Shown one piece after another: positions 1 through 7,472 of a stretch of 64,000 nucleotides of DNA (the stretch's first letter is position 1; the number at the start of each line of letters is the position of its first letter). The notes under the pieces are model-generated. The model was not told the DNA's origin. It did no database searches and saw only the letters and a program-made list of their open reading frames with translations. Origin of the DNA: Streptomyces venezuelae (GTDB lineage Bacteria > Actinomycetota > Actinomycetes > Streptomycetales > Streptomycetaceae); contig NZ_CP029191.1 in assembly GCF_008642335.1 (NCBI RefSeq), positions 5,332,001-5,396,000 of the forward strand. Reading direction: 5' to 3'. The position numbers were made by a program, and so were the translations under genes.

Positions 1-660
1 AGGGACGTCCCCGTGCCGCCCTCGCTCACCGCGTCCGAGCTGATGCGGCTGGCCGCCGACCCGGACGGCTTCGCGCGGGACCTCGCCCGGCCCATGCCGC
101 GTCCGCCGCAGCCCGCGGCCCGCCGCGGTACCCGCTTCCACGCCTGGATCGAGTCGCGCTTCGAAGAGCTCCCGCTGCCGATGCTCTCCCCGGAGGACCT
201 GCCGGGCGGCGCCCCCGACGAGGCCGAGATCGCCGACGAACGCGACCTCGAAGCCCTCAAGGAGGCCTTCGAACGCACCGAGTACGCCCACCGCGCGCCC
301 CACCGCGTCGAAGTGCCCTTCCAGTTCGTGATCGCCGGCCGCGTCATCAGGGGCCGCATCGACGCCGTCTACAAGGACGGTGACGGCGCCGACGCGACGT
401 ACGAGATCGTCGACTGGAAGACGAGCCGCACCCGCACCGCCGACCCCCTCCAGCTCGCCGTCTACCGGCTCGCCTGGGCCGAGCAGCAGGGCGTCCCCCT
501 GGAGTCGGTCAAGGCCGCCTTCCTCTACGTACGCAGCGGCGAGACGGCACGCCCCAGGAACCTGCCGGGCCGCGCCGAGCTCGAACGCCTCCTTCTGGAG
601 GAACCGGCCGGGGCGCCGGCCGACGAGCCGCGGGACGAGCCCGCCCCGGATGGCGGATAG
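1..660 (+). CDS. AdnB-type ATP-dependent helicase-nuclease, C-terminal nuclease domain (5' truncated by window edge)
   Basis: The open frame runs in from the left edge, so only the last ~220 residues are present. They form a RecB-family PD-(D/E)XK nuclease domain: a GRIDAVY strand carrying the first acidic residue, then EIVDWKTS with the D-x-K pair, then the QLAVYRLAW helix typical of this family. In actinobacteria this domain ends the AdnA and AdnB helicases, which resect double-strand breaks. The downstream order (nudC, mycoredoxin, uvrD2, wblC) matches the region after adnB in mycobacteria, so AdnB is more likely than AdnA. The helicase motor lies outside the window. The tail is Pro/Ala/Glu-rich and dispensable-looking. 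The next gene starts 10 bases after the stop. Confidence 0.85.
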   Translation, partial: RDVPVPPSLTASELMRLAADPDGFARDLARPMPRPPQPAARRGTRFHAWIESRFEELPLPMLSPEDLPGGAPDEAEIADERDLEALKEAFERTEYAHRAPHRVEVPFQFVIAGRVIRGRIDAVYKDGDGADATYEIVDWKTSRTRTADPLQLAVYRLAWAEQQGVPLESVKAAFLYVRSGETARPRNLPGRAELERLLLEEPAGAPADEPRDEPAPDGG

Positions 661-670
661 GCTCGTGACC

Positions 671-2074
671 ATGAGCGAGACACCGGACAGCGCCGTCCGC
701 ACGTACATCGAGAAGCACCGCGCCGCCTTCCTCGACCACCTCTCCGAGTGGCTGCGCATCCCGTCCGTGTCGGCTCAGCCCGACCACGCCGGGGACGTGC
801 GCCGCAGCGCTGACTGGCTCGCCGCGGCACTCAAGGAGACCGGCTTCCCGGTCACGGAGGTCTGGGAGACCGCCGGAGCACCCGCCGTCTTCGCCGAGTG
901 GCCCTCCGACGACCCGGACGCCCCCACCGTCCTCGTCTACGGGCACCACGACGTGCAGCCCGCCGCCCGCGAGGACGGCTGGGACACCGACCCCTTCGAG
1001 CCCGTCGTCCGCGGAAACCGCCTCCACGCGCGTGGCGCGGCCGACGACAAGGGCCAGGTGTTCTTCCATACCCTCGGCGTCCGCGCCCACCTCGCCGCCA
1101 CCGGCCGCACGGCGCCCGCGGTCCACCTCAAGCTGCTCGTCGAGGGTGAGGAGGAGTCCGGCTCACCGAACTTCCGCGCGCTCATCGAGGCTCATAAGGA
1201 CCGCATCGCCGCCGACGCGGTGATCGTCTCCGACACCGGCATGTGGTCGGAGGACACCCCGACCGTCTGCACGGGCATGCGGGGCCTCGCCGAGTGCGAG
1301 ATCGTGCTGCACGGCCCTGACCAGGACATCCACTCGGGCTCCTTCGGCGGCGCCGTGCCGAACCCCGCCACCGAGGTCGCCCGCCTCGTCGCCGCCCTCC
1401 ACGACGAGCACGGGCGCGTGGCGATCCCCGGGTTCTACGAAGGCATCACGGAACTCACCGACCGCGAGCGCGCCCTCTTCGCCGAGCTGCCCTTCGACGA
1501 GGGCCGCTGGCTGCACACGGCCAAGTCGCACGCGACCCACGGCGAGGCCGGACACACCACCCTGGAGCGGATATGGGCCCGCCCCACCGCCGAGGTCAAC
1601 GGCATCGGCGGCGGCTACCAGGGCGTGGGCAGCAAGACGATCATCCCGTCGTCCGCGCTGGTGAAGCTCTCCTTCCGGCTGGTCGCGGGACAGGACCCGG
1701 CCCACGTCGAGCAGACGGTCCGCACCTGGGCCGCCGACCGCATACCCGCCGGAATCCGCCACACGGTCACCTTCGGGGGAGCCACGCGCCCGTGCCTGAC
1801 CCCGCTCGACCACCCGGCCCTGCAGTCCGTCGTCCGCGCGATGGGCCGTGCCTTCGAGCAGAAAATCCGCTTCACGCGCGAGGGCGGCTCCGGGCCCGCC
1901 GCCGACCTCCAGGACGTCCTCGGGGCGCCCGTGCTCTTCCTGGGCATCTCGGTCCCCTCCGACGGCTGGCACGCGCCGAACGAGAAGGTCGAGATCGATC
2001 TGCTGCTCAAGGGCGTCGAGACGACCGCGCACCTCTGGGGCGACCTCGCGGAGAACTGGCGCGACGCACGCTGA
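671..2074 (+). CDS. M20 family dipeptidase (zinc metallopeptidase)
   Basis: A 467-residue cytoplasmic M20/M28-clan peptidase. The YGHHDVQP motif (residues 90-97) supplies the first zinc histidine and its partner Asp. DDKG at ~124-128 supplies the bridging Asp, and EGEEESGS at ~158-165 supplies the general-base and metal Glu pair. An HSGSFGG stretch near residue 220 marks the dimerisation/lid domain. The C-terminal EGGSGP and WHAPNE motifs are typical of the dipeptidase subgroup (CNDP-like). It probably hydrolyses dipeptides, with the exact substrate unknown. ATG at 671 is chosen. GTG 665 and ATG 650 are in frame but would overlap or abut the preceding stop. It appears co-directional with the upstream helicase gene. 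Confidence 0.9.
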   Translation: MSETPDSAVRTYIEKHRAAFLDHLSEWLRIPSVSAQPDHAGDVRRSADWLAAALKETGFPVTEVWETAGAPAVFAEWPSDDPDAPTVLVYGHHDVQPAAREDGWDTDPFEPVVRGNRLHARGAADDKGQVFFHTLGVRAHLAATGRTAPAVHLKLLVEGEEESGSPNFRALIEAHKDRIAADAVIVSDTGMWSEDTPTVCTGMRGLAECEIVLHGPDQDIHSGSFGGAVPNPATEVARLVAALHDEHGRVAIPGFYEGITELTDRERALFAELPFDEGRWLHTAKSHATHGEAGHTTLERIWARPTAEVNGIGGGYQGVGSKTIIPSSALVKLSFRLVAGQDPAHVEQTVRTWAADRIPAGIRHTVTFGGATRPCLTPLDHPALQSVVRAMGRAFEQKIRFTREGGSGPAADLQDVLGAPVLFLGISVPSDGWHAPNEKVEIDLLLKGVETTAHLWGDLAENWRDAR

Positions 2075-2152
2075 GATCCACCGGGCCGCCGAGCACGCCC
2101 CGCCCCATGCCCTGCTGAACCACCCATTCCATCGGGGGAGTTGGAAGCACCT

Positions 2153-3100
2153 GTGACCACCTGGACCGACCGCACCGCAGACCGGCCCGTCTCGCTGACC
2201 GCGCCGAGCGGCATCGACCGCGCCGCGCACCACCGCATGGACGAGGCGTGGCTCGCCGCCGCCTGGAGCCACCCCACCACCCGGGTCTTCGTGGTCTCCG
2301 GCGGTCAGGTGCTCATCGACGAGACGCCCGAGGGGCACACCGAACTGGTGATGACGCCGTCCTTCGAGGCGCCGCTCACCGAGGAGCACCGCTACTTCCT
2401 CGGCACGGACGACGACGGCGTCAGCTACTTCGCGCTGCAGAAGGACACCCTGCCGGGCCGCATGGACCAGTCGGCACGCCCCGCGGGACTGCGGGAAGCC
2501 GGACTGCTGCTGTCGGCCCGCGACGCGGGCCTGATGGTGCACGCCGTCGCCCTGGAGAACTGGCAGCGCCTGCACCGCTTCTGCTCGCGCTGCGGCGAGC
2601 GCACCGTCATCGCGGCGGCCGGCCACATCCGCCGCTGCCAGGCCTGCGGCGCCGAGCACTACCCCCGCACGGACCCCGCCGTGATCATGGCAGTCAGGGA
2701 CAGCGAGGACCGCATCCTGCTCGGCCGCCAGGTGCACTGGCCCGAGGGCCGCTTCTCGACGCTCGCGGGCTTCGTCGAGCCGGGGGAGTCCATCGAGCAG
2801 TCGGTGCGGCGCGAGGTCTTCGAGGAGGCGGGCGTCACGGTCGGCGACGTCGAGTACGTCGCCAGCCAGCCCTGGCCGTTCCCCTCGAGCCTCATGCTGG
2901 GCTTCATGGCCGACGCGACCTCCTCGGAGATCAACGTGGACGGCGAGGAGATCCACGAGGCCCGCTGGTTCTCCCGGGAAGACCTGCGGGCCGCATTCGA
3001 GTCCGGGGAGGTCCTGCCTCCGTACGGCATCTCGATTGCGGCCCGACTGATCGAGCTCTGGTACGGGAAGCCCCTGCCGAAGCCGGGGACCGTGGGCTGA
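2153..3100 (+). CDS. nudC: NAD(+) diphosphatase / NADH pyrophosphatase, NudC type
   Basis: A 315-residue NUDIX enzyme that cleaves NAD(H), and in studied homologues removes NAD caps from RNA. A zinc ribbon is formed by C144/C147 and C162/C165. The Nudix box GFVEPGE...REVFEEAG spans ~206-228. The family-specific SQPWPFPSS motif at ~238-246 separates NudC from other NUDIX enzymes. GTG 2153 is preferred because GGAAG sits six bases upstream. An in-frame TTG at 2141 has its Shine-Dalgarno directly abutting it. The gene converges on the mycoredoxin gene, an arrangement also seen in mycobacteria. Confidence 0.93.
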   Translation: MTTWTDRTADRPVSLTAPSGIDRAAHHRMDEAWLAAAWSHPTTRVFVVSGGQVLIDETPEGHTELVMTPSFEAPLTEEHRYFLGTDDDGVSYFALQKDTLPGRMDQSARPAGLREAGLLLSARDAGLMVHAVALENWQRLHRFCSRCGERTVIAAAGHIRRCQACGAEHYPRTDPAVIMAVRDSEDRILLGRQVHWPEGRFSTLAGFVEPGESIEQSVRREVFEEAGVTVGDVEYVASQPWPFPSSLMLGFMADATSSEINVDGEEIHEARWFSREDLRAAFESGEVLPPYGISIAARLIELWYGKPLPKPGTVG

Positions 3101-3142
3101 GAATCTGGCTCCCGGCCCCGCCCGCACCGGGTGCGCCGTGCC

Positions 3143-3382
3143 TCAGGCCAGCTTCTGCTTGACCTGGGCCAGCGAGGGGTTCGTGAGGGTCGAGCCGTCC
3201 GGGAAGAGAACGGTGGGGACCGTCTGGTTTCCGCCGTTCGCCTTCTCGACGAAGGCCGCCGAGTCCGGGTCCTGCTCGATGTTGATCTCGGTGTAGGCGA
3301 TGCCCTCACGGTCCATCTGACCCTTGAGGCGGCGGCAGTAGCCGCACCACGTGGTGCTGTACATCGTCACAGTGCCCGGCAT
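3143..3382 (-). CDS. mrx1: Mycoredoxin (glutaredoxin-fold, mycothiol-dependent)
   Basis: A 79-residue thioredoxin-fold protein with a CGYC active site near residues 12-15 and the cis-Pro motif TVPT. Mrx1 proteins reduce mycothiol mixed disulfides, replacing glutaredoxin in actinobacteria. ATG 3382 is chosen because it follows an AAGGAG ten bases upstream. A longer frame from 3418 would bury that ribosome site and lacks its own. The gene is divergent from uvrD2. It is preceded by an exact sigma-R promoter (see 3431-3457), consistent with disulfide-stress control by the sigR-rsrA pair at 38.3 kb. Confidence 0.9.
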   Translation of the reverse strand: MPGTVTMYSTTWCGYCRRLKGQMDREGIAYTEINIEQDPDSAAFVEKANGGNQTVPTVLFPDGSTLTNPSLAQVKQKLA

Positions 3383-3430
3383 GTCTCTCGTGCTCCTTAG
3401 TTGCTCGGGGTGCGTCATCGCATTGGGTCG

Positions 3431-3457
3431 AACGTACGCGACCCGGCCACCATTCCC
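3431..3457 (-). promoter_or_regulatory. Sigma-R promoter of mrx1
   Basis: Read on the minus strand, GGGAAT (3457-3452) is followed by exactly 18 bases and then GTT (3433-3431). This matches the GGGAAT-N18-GTT consensus of Streptomyces sigma-R (SigH-type) promoters. The expected transcription start is ~42 bases upstream of the mrx1 ATG. Confidence 0.85.
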
Positions 3458-3532
3458 GTATTAGTACGACCGGCTCCGCCTCCCTGTGGACAACGGGCTC
3501 ACCCGCCTCCTGAGACCTGGCAAGCTGGCTGG

Positions 3533-5740
3533 GTGACATCAGCAACGCACTCCACCCTCTTCCCGCAGGTCCCGGACTCCCCCGACGCGGTGCTCGACGG
3601 GCTCGACCCGGAGCAGCGCGAGGTCGCCACCGCCCTGCACGGGCCGGTGTGCGTCCTGGCCGGTGCCGGCACCGGCAAGACCCGGGCGATCACCCACCGG
3701 ATCGCCTATGGGGTCCGGGCCGGGATGCTGCAGCCCGCCAGCGTGCTGGCCGTCACCTTCACCAACCGCGCCGCCGGAGAGATGCGCGGCCGCCTCCGTC
3801 AGCTCGGCGCCTCCGGCGTCCAGGCCCGCACCTTCCACTCCGCGGCCCTGCGCCAGCTCCAGTTCTTCTGGCCGAAAGCAGTCGGTGGTCCGCTGCCCCG
3901 GATCGTCGACCGCAAGATCAAACTCGTCGCCGACGCGGCCGCGGCCTGCCGCATCCGTCTGGACCGGAACGAGCTGCGCGACCTGACCAGCGAGATCGAG
4001 TGGTCCAAGGTCACCCAGACCGTCCCCGCCGACTACGCGGCCGCCGCCGCGAAGGCCGGCCGCGACGTCCCCCGCGACCCCGCCGAGATCGCCCAGCTCT
4101 ACGCGGCGTACGAAGACCTGAAGCGCGACCGCGCCGTCATCGACTTCGAGGACGTGCTGCTGCTCGCCGTCGGCATCCTCCAGGACCGGCACGACATCGC
4201 CGAGCAGATCCGCGCCCAGTACCAGCACTTCGTGGTGGACGAATACCAGGACGTGAGCCCCCTGCAGCAGCGCCTCCTGGAGCTCTGGCTCGGCGACCGG
4301 GACAGCCTCTGCGTCGTCGGCGACGCCAGCCAGACGATCTACTCGTTCACCGGCGCGACCCCCGACCACCTGCTGAACTTCCGCACCCGCCACCCGGGGG
4401 CCACGGTCGTCAAACTGGTCCGGGACTACCGCTCCACCCCCCAGGTCGTCCACCTCGCCAACGGCCTCCTCTCCCAGGCCCGCGGCCGCGCCGCCGACCA
4501 CCGTCTGGAGCTCGTCTCGCAGAGAGACGCCGGACCCGAACCGGTCTATACGGAGTACGTGGACGAGCCGGCCGAGGCGGAAGGCGCCGCCCGCCGCATC
4601 CGCGCCCTCCTCGCCGACGGCGTCCCCGCCAGCGAGATCGCGGTCCTGTTCCGTACGAACTCGCAGTCGGAGATCTACGAACAGGCCCTCGCCGACGCGA
4701 ACGTCCCCTACCAGCTGCGGGGCGCCGAGCGGTTCTTCGAGCGCACGGAGGTGCGCGAGGCGGGGGCGGCCCTGCGCGGCGCCGCCCGCTTCGGGGGCAA
4801 CGACGCGCTCCTCGACGACGTGGTCGACCTCCCCTCCCAGGTGCGGGCCGTGCTCTCCACCAAGGGGTGGACGACCGAGCCCCCCGCGGGGTCGGGAGCG
4901 GTGCGCGACCGCTGGGAGTCCCTGGCGGCGCTGGTGCGGCTCGCCGAGGACTTCGCGCGGGCCCGGCCGGAGGCGACCCTCGCCGACCTCGTGGCGGAGC
5001 TCGACGAGCGGGCGAACGCCCAGCACGCGCCGACCGTCGAGGGCGTCACGCTGGCCTCGCTGCACGCGGCCAAGGGCCTGGAGTGGGACGCCGTGTTCCT
5101 GGTGGGCCTCGCCGAGGGCATGATGCCGATCACCTACGCCAAGACGGACGAGCAGATCGAGGAGGAGCGCCGTCTCCTCTACGTGGGAGTGACCCGCGCC
5201 CGCGCCCACCTCTCCCTCTCGTGGGCCCTCTCCCGCTCTCCGGGCGGCCGTCCCACCCGACGCCCCACCCGCTTCCTCGACGGACTGCGGCCGGGCTCCG
5301 GAGCGGGCGCGGCGGCACGGGCCGCGAGCGGCGGCCCCGGCGGCATCGAGCGGGGCAGCGGCGGGGCCGCGGGCCCGACGGAGGGCCGACGGCAGCGCAA
5401 GAGCCGTACGCCCGCCCGCTGCCGGGTCTGCGGACGGACGCTGACCGAGGCGGGCGAGATGAAGCTCATGCGGTGCGAGGACTGCCCGTCCGACATGGAC
5501 GAAGGGCTCTACGAACGGTTGCGGGAGTGGCGATCCGGCCAGGCGAGGCAGCTGGGACAACCCGCGTACTGCGTCTTCACGGACAAAACCTTGATCGCCA
5601 TCGCGGAGGCGGTGCCCGAGGACGAGGGCGAGCTGGCACGCATCCCCGGCGTCGGCGTCCGCAAGTTCCACCGTTTCGGCGCCGAGGTGCTCGCCATCTG
5701 TGCAGGTCAGGACCGTGTAAGGGGCGCCGACGGCGAGTGA
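3533..5740 (+). CDS. uvrD2: ATP-dependent DNA helicase UvrD2 with tetracysteine and HRDC domains
   Basis: A 735-residue superfamily 1A 3'-5' helicase. Walker A GAGTGKT lies at 44-50, DEYQD (motif II) at 236-240, and a QTIYSFTGA stretch (motif III) follows. GVTLASLHAAKGLEWD and LLYVGVTRA are motifs V and VI. After a Gly/Ala/Arg-rich linker, C630/C633 and C648/C651 form the tetracysteine module described for mycobacterial UvrD2. The last ~80 residues are an HRDC domain (AIAEAVPEDEGELARIPGVG). It acts in DNA repair or replication. GTG 3533 is chosen because homology begins at once (LDGLDPEQREV). The frame remains open upstream to 3401 without a better start. Confidence 0.93.
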   Translation: MTSATHSTLFPQVPDSPDAVLDGLDPEQREVATALHGPVCVLAGAGTGKTRAITHRIAYGVRAGMLQPASVLAVTFTNRAAGEMRGRLRQLGASGVQARTFHSAALRQLQFFWPKAVGGPLPRIVDRKIKLVADAAAACRIRLDRNELRDLTSEIEWSKVTQTVPADYAAAAAKAGRDVPRDPAEIAQLYAAYEDLKRDRAVIDFEDVLLLAVGILQDRHDIAEQIRAQYQHFVVDEYQDVSPLQQRLLELWLGDRDSLCVVGDASQTIYSFTGATPDHLLNFRTRHPGATVVKLVRDYRSTPQVVHLANGLLSQARGRAADHRLELVSQRDAGPEPVYTEYVDEPAEAEGAARRIRALLADGVPASEIAVLFRTNSQSEIYEQALADANVPYQLRGAERFFERTEVREAGAALRGAARFGGNDALLDDVVDLPSQVRAVLSTKGWTTEPPAGSGAVRDRWESLAALVRLAEDFARARPEATLADLVAELDERANAQHAPTVEGVTLASLHAAKGLEWDAVFLVGLAEGMMPITYAKTDEQIEEERRLLYVGVTRARAHLSLSWALSRSPGGRPTRRPTRFLDGLRPGSGAGAAARAASGGPGGIERGSGGAAGPTEGRRQRKSRTPARCRVCGRTLTEAGEMKLMRCEDCPSDMDEGLYERLREWRSGQARQLGQPAYCVFTDKTLIAIAEAVPEDEGELARIPGVGVRKFHRFGAEVLAICAGQDRVRGADGE

Positions 5741-5753
5741 TTCAAACTCGTCG

Positions 5754-5793
5754 AAAAAATAGTTTGCGCATGCGCAAGGAAGACCCATAGGTT
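5754..5793 (+). promoter_or_regulatory. WblC-type promoter of the wblC leader transcript
   Basis: An A/T block (5754-5761, AAAAAATA) sits two bases upstream of a -35 TTGCGC (5764-5769). Eighteen bases later comes a -10 TAGGTT (5788-5793). An AT-rich element just upstream of -35 is where the AT-hook of WhiB7/WblC binds, and such promoters are autoregulated. The -35 lies in a 14-bp palindrome, TTGCGCATGCGCAA (5764-5777). The expected start is ~5800, giving a ~615-base leader. Confidence 0.75.
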
Positions 5794-5800
5794 CTTAACA

Positions 5801-5834
5801 CGGAAACGGCGGCTTCTCCGAAGCCGAGGTTCCG
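5801..5834 (+). promoter_or_regulatory. 5' stem-loop at the start of the wblC leader
   Basis: CGGCTTC (5810-5816) pairs with GAAGCCG (5820-5826). CGGAA (5801-5805) pairs with TTCCG (5830-5834) around a small internal loop. It lies at the predicted 5' end of the leader RNA. It may protect the RNA or tune the start of elongation (inference). Confidence 0.55.
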
Positions 5835-5903
5835 TGCTGTACTTGATAGTCCGCAGGATCGGTTCCGGCCGATCCCCTAGACGCCGAGAGGAGGCGAATT
5901 CCA

Positions 5904-6245
5904 GTGATCAGCATCAACGAGAGCTTCATCAGCACCGCGAAAATGACCGATCGCTCGGTCGTCGCTTCCTGCCTGCTCGGCTTCTCGAACCAGGGCACCG
6001 GTCTGTCCGGCGGCATCCCCGCCGTCCGTCCGATGTCTCCCTCCCTGCCTCTCGCCGGTCTTCCCGTCCGCGAGGCCAATGAGGGCAATGAGCGACCGAC
6101 CAAGGCACCGGAAGCAGCAGTAGCGGAGGCGCAGGCCCAGGCCTATGCCTTTGCGGCAGCCGGTGCCGGATTCCGGAAGCAGACGACGCAGCACCACACG
6201 ATGTGGGCCTTCCGTGGGCTCGAACCCTGGAGTGATCCAGTCTGA
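5904..6245 (+). CDS. Upstream ORF (leader peptide) of wblC
   Basis: A 113-codon GTG-initiated frame with a strong Shine-Dalgarno (GAGAGGAGG, nine bases upstream) inside the wblC leader. The product has no recognisable domain. It is Ala/Gly-rich in the middle and ends in a Trp-containing tail (MWAFRGLEPWSDPV). Its stop codon lies inside a short hairpin (6240-6258), 25 bases before an intrinsic terminator that precedes wblC. In studied actinobacteria, a translated uORF in this leader couples wblC transcription to ribosome performance. Here the frame's position and ribosome site argue it is translated. The peptide itself may not be functional. A shorter internal uORF cannot be excluded. Confidence 0.65.
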   Translation: MISINESFISTAKMTDRSVVASCLLGFSNQGTGLSGGIPAVRPMSPSLPLAGLPVREANEGNERPTKAPEAAVAEAQAQAYAFAAAGAGFRKQTTQHHTMWAFRGLEPWSDPV

Positions 6246-6258
6246 TCGACGATCAGAC
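6240..6258 (+). promoter_or_regulatory. Hairpin overlapping the uORF stop codon
   Basis: GTCTGATC (6240-6247) and GATCAGAC (6251-6258) form an 8-bp perfect stem with a GAC loop. The uORF TGA (6243-6245) lies in the left arm, so a terminating ribosome would melt it. Confidence 0.6.
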
Positions 6259-6269
6259 CGGCGCCTTCA

Positions 6270-6313
6270 GGGCCGCGGAACCCCACCCGGGATCCGCGGC
6301 CCTTCTGTTTTCC
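6270..6313 (+). terminator. Intrinsic terminator (attenuator) before wblC
   Basis: GGGCCGCGGA (6270-6279) and TCCGCGGCCC (6293-6302) form a perfect 10-bp stem with a 13-base loop. TTCTGTTTT follows immediately. A canonical U-tract terminator is rare in Streptomyces, and this one sits inside the transcript upstream of wblC. It is the expected attenuator. Confidence 0.85.
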
Positions 6314-6415
6314 CCAGAACAGGGAGAACAGAGCGAAGGGGCCGACAGCAAGACCCGGTACCAGCCGCCAACCGGCCGACCCAGGCCGGCACGACCAGAC
6401 GAGGAAAACACCACC

Positions 6416-6784
6416 GTGCAACTCGAAGCGCACGCCCCGTCCGTACCGCCTTCACAGACGCTCCCCCCGCCCGCACCCACGGAGGACCCGACCTTGACTC
6501 CCCTCACCGCGCTCACCGCGCTCGACGACGCCATCGAGAACCTCGGTGTACCCGTCCCCTGCCGTGCCTACGACCCGGAGGTCTTCTTCGCGGAGTCGCC
6601 GGCCGACGTCGAGTACGCCAAGTCCCTCTGCCGTACCTGCCCGCTGATGGAGGCCTGTCTCGCGGGTGCCAAGGAGCGGCGTGAGCCGTGGGGCGTCTGG
6701 GGCGGCGAGCTGTTCGTCCAGGGCGTCGTCGTTGCCCGCAAGCGGCCCCGTGGTCGCCCGCGCAAGAACCCGGTCGTCGCATGA
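6416..6784 (+). CDS. wblC: WhiB7-family transcription factor WblC (antibiotic-stress activator)
   Basis: A 122-residue Wbl protein. C49, C72, C75 and C81 (C-X22-C-X2-C-X5-C) ligate the [4Fe-4S] cluster. GVWGGE at ~93-98 is the Wbl signature turn. The C-terminal RPRGRPRKN is the AT-hook specific to WhiB7/WblC. Known homologues bind SigA region 4 and activate intrinsic resistance genes after ribosome-targeting drugs. GTG 6416 is taken as the start, with GAGG 11 bases upstream. The gene follows uvrD2 as in mycobacteria. It is preceded by an autoregulatory promoter, uORF and terminator, and its stop overlaps the next ATG by ATGA. Confidence 0.95.
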   Translation: MQLEAHAPSVPPSQTLPPPAPTEDPTLTPLTALTALDDAIENLGVPVPCRAYDPEVFFAESPADVEYAKSLCRTCPLMEACLAGAKERREPWGVWGGELFVQGVVVARKRPRGRPRKNPVVA

Positions 6785-7104
6785 ACACCGCCGGAACCAT
6801 CGACCGTCCCCTCACGCACGACCCCAAGAAGCAGGCCCCGATGAAGGCAGCCACCAGCGAGTCGGCAGGCACCGCCACCCCAGACTTCACCACCACCGGC
6901 GCGTACGTTCCGTGCCAGAACAGGATCCGAGAGATGCAACTCAGCCCCGAAGCCATGGCTCGTGCGCATATGCACGAACGCCTGCGCGAAGCCGAGGCTC
7001 AACGCCCGGCCGAGCGCCTGATGGCGGCCCGCCGCATGCAGCGCCGCGCGGAGCGCGCCTCGCTGCGTGCCCGGCGCGCGCTCGCCATAGCGGTCATGCA
7101 GTAA
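6781..7104 (+). CDS. Small basic protein translationally coupled to wblC, unknown function
   Basis: A 107-residue protein whose ATG overlaps the wblC stop (ATGA). The N-terminal half is low-complexity and disordered-looking. The C-terminal ~50 residues form an Arg/Ala-rich amphipathic helix (RLREAEAQRPAERL, then RRMQRRAERASLRARRA) that could bind nucleic acid or ribosomes. There is one cysteine and no recognisable domain. Coupling means it would be made only when wblC is induced. An internal ATG at 6841 could be an alternative start. No function is known to me. Confidence 0.75.
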   Translation: MNTAGTIDRPLTHDPKKQAPMKAATSESAGTATPDFTTTGAYVPCQNRIREMQLSPEAMARAHMHERLREAEAQRPAERLMAARRMQRRAERASLRARRALAIAVMQ

Positions 7105-7140
7105 CAGCCGCACAGGCGCTCGGCACGACGACATACAACC

Positions 7141-7172
7141 GCGGGGGACGGTCCGAACGGACCGTCCCCCGC
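7141..7172. terminator. Perfect 15-bp inverted repeat after the wblC operon
   Basis: GCGGGGGACGGTCCG (7141-7155) and its exact complement (7158-7172) are separated by AA. It lacks a U-tract, as is usual for Streptomyces terminators, and closes the wblC transcription unit. Confidence 0.7.
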
Positions 7173-7220
7173 AGTGCGTTGTGCTCACCGATCTTTCCCC
7201 CGCGGCGATATGGTCGCCCG

Positions 7221-7445
7221 GTGGCAGAGCAGGAACAGCAGGACCAGCAGGAACAGCAGAGCCCCGAATCCCCGGAGCCTGAGCCGGAGCAGCTCGTGTG
7301 CTCACGCTGCGGCACGGTCGCCGAGGGCACGCCGCCGACCTGGACCTGCTCCGTCGAGAACGGCGCCCGCCACTACTTCTGCGACGCCTGCGCCCGCGCC
7401 AACATCAGAGCCATCGAAGGGCGCCTCGACTCCGACTGGTGGTGA
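7221..7445 (+). CDS. Small zinc-ribbon protein, unknown function
   Basis: A 74-residue protein. The first ~25 residues are Glu/Gln/Pro-rich. Then CSRCG (27-31) and CDAC form two Cys-X2-Cys knuckles of a likely zinc ribbon, separated by a Trp/Asn-rich stretch ending HYFCDAC. The C-terminus is an acidic helix, RAIEGRLDSDWW. The GTG at 7221 has no clear Shine-Dalgarno, so the start is uncertain. It converges on the ABC1-family gene. I recognise it only as a conserved hypothetical. Confidence 0.7.
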   Translation: MAEQEQQDQQEQQSPESPEPEPEQLVCSRCGTVAEGTPPTWTCSVENGARHYFCDACARANIRAIEGRLDSDWW

Positions 7446-7472
7446 GCCGCCCGTGCGCCGACCGCCCCGCCG

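Noticed and set aside
1163..3127. Long 654-codon minus-strand frame opposite the dipeptidase and nudC genes
   Set aside because: Antisense shadow of two well-supported genes. The translation is low-complexity Arg/Gly/Ala and has no domain.
3539..5788. 749-codon minus-strand frame opposite uvrD2
   Set aside because: GC3-bias shadow of a clear helicase gene, with no homology-like features.
5834..6082. 82-codon GTG frame in the wblC leader
   Set aside because: No Shine-Dalgarno, starts inside the 5' hairpin, overlaps the better uORF at 5904.
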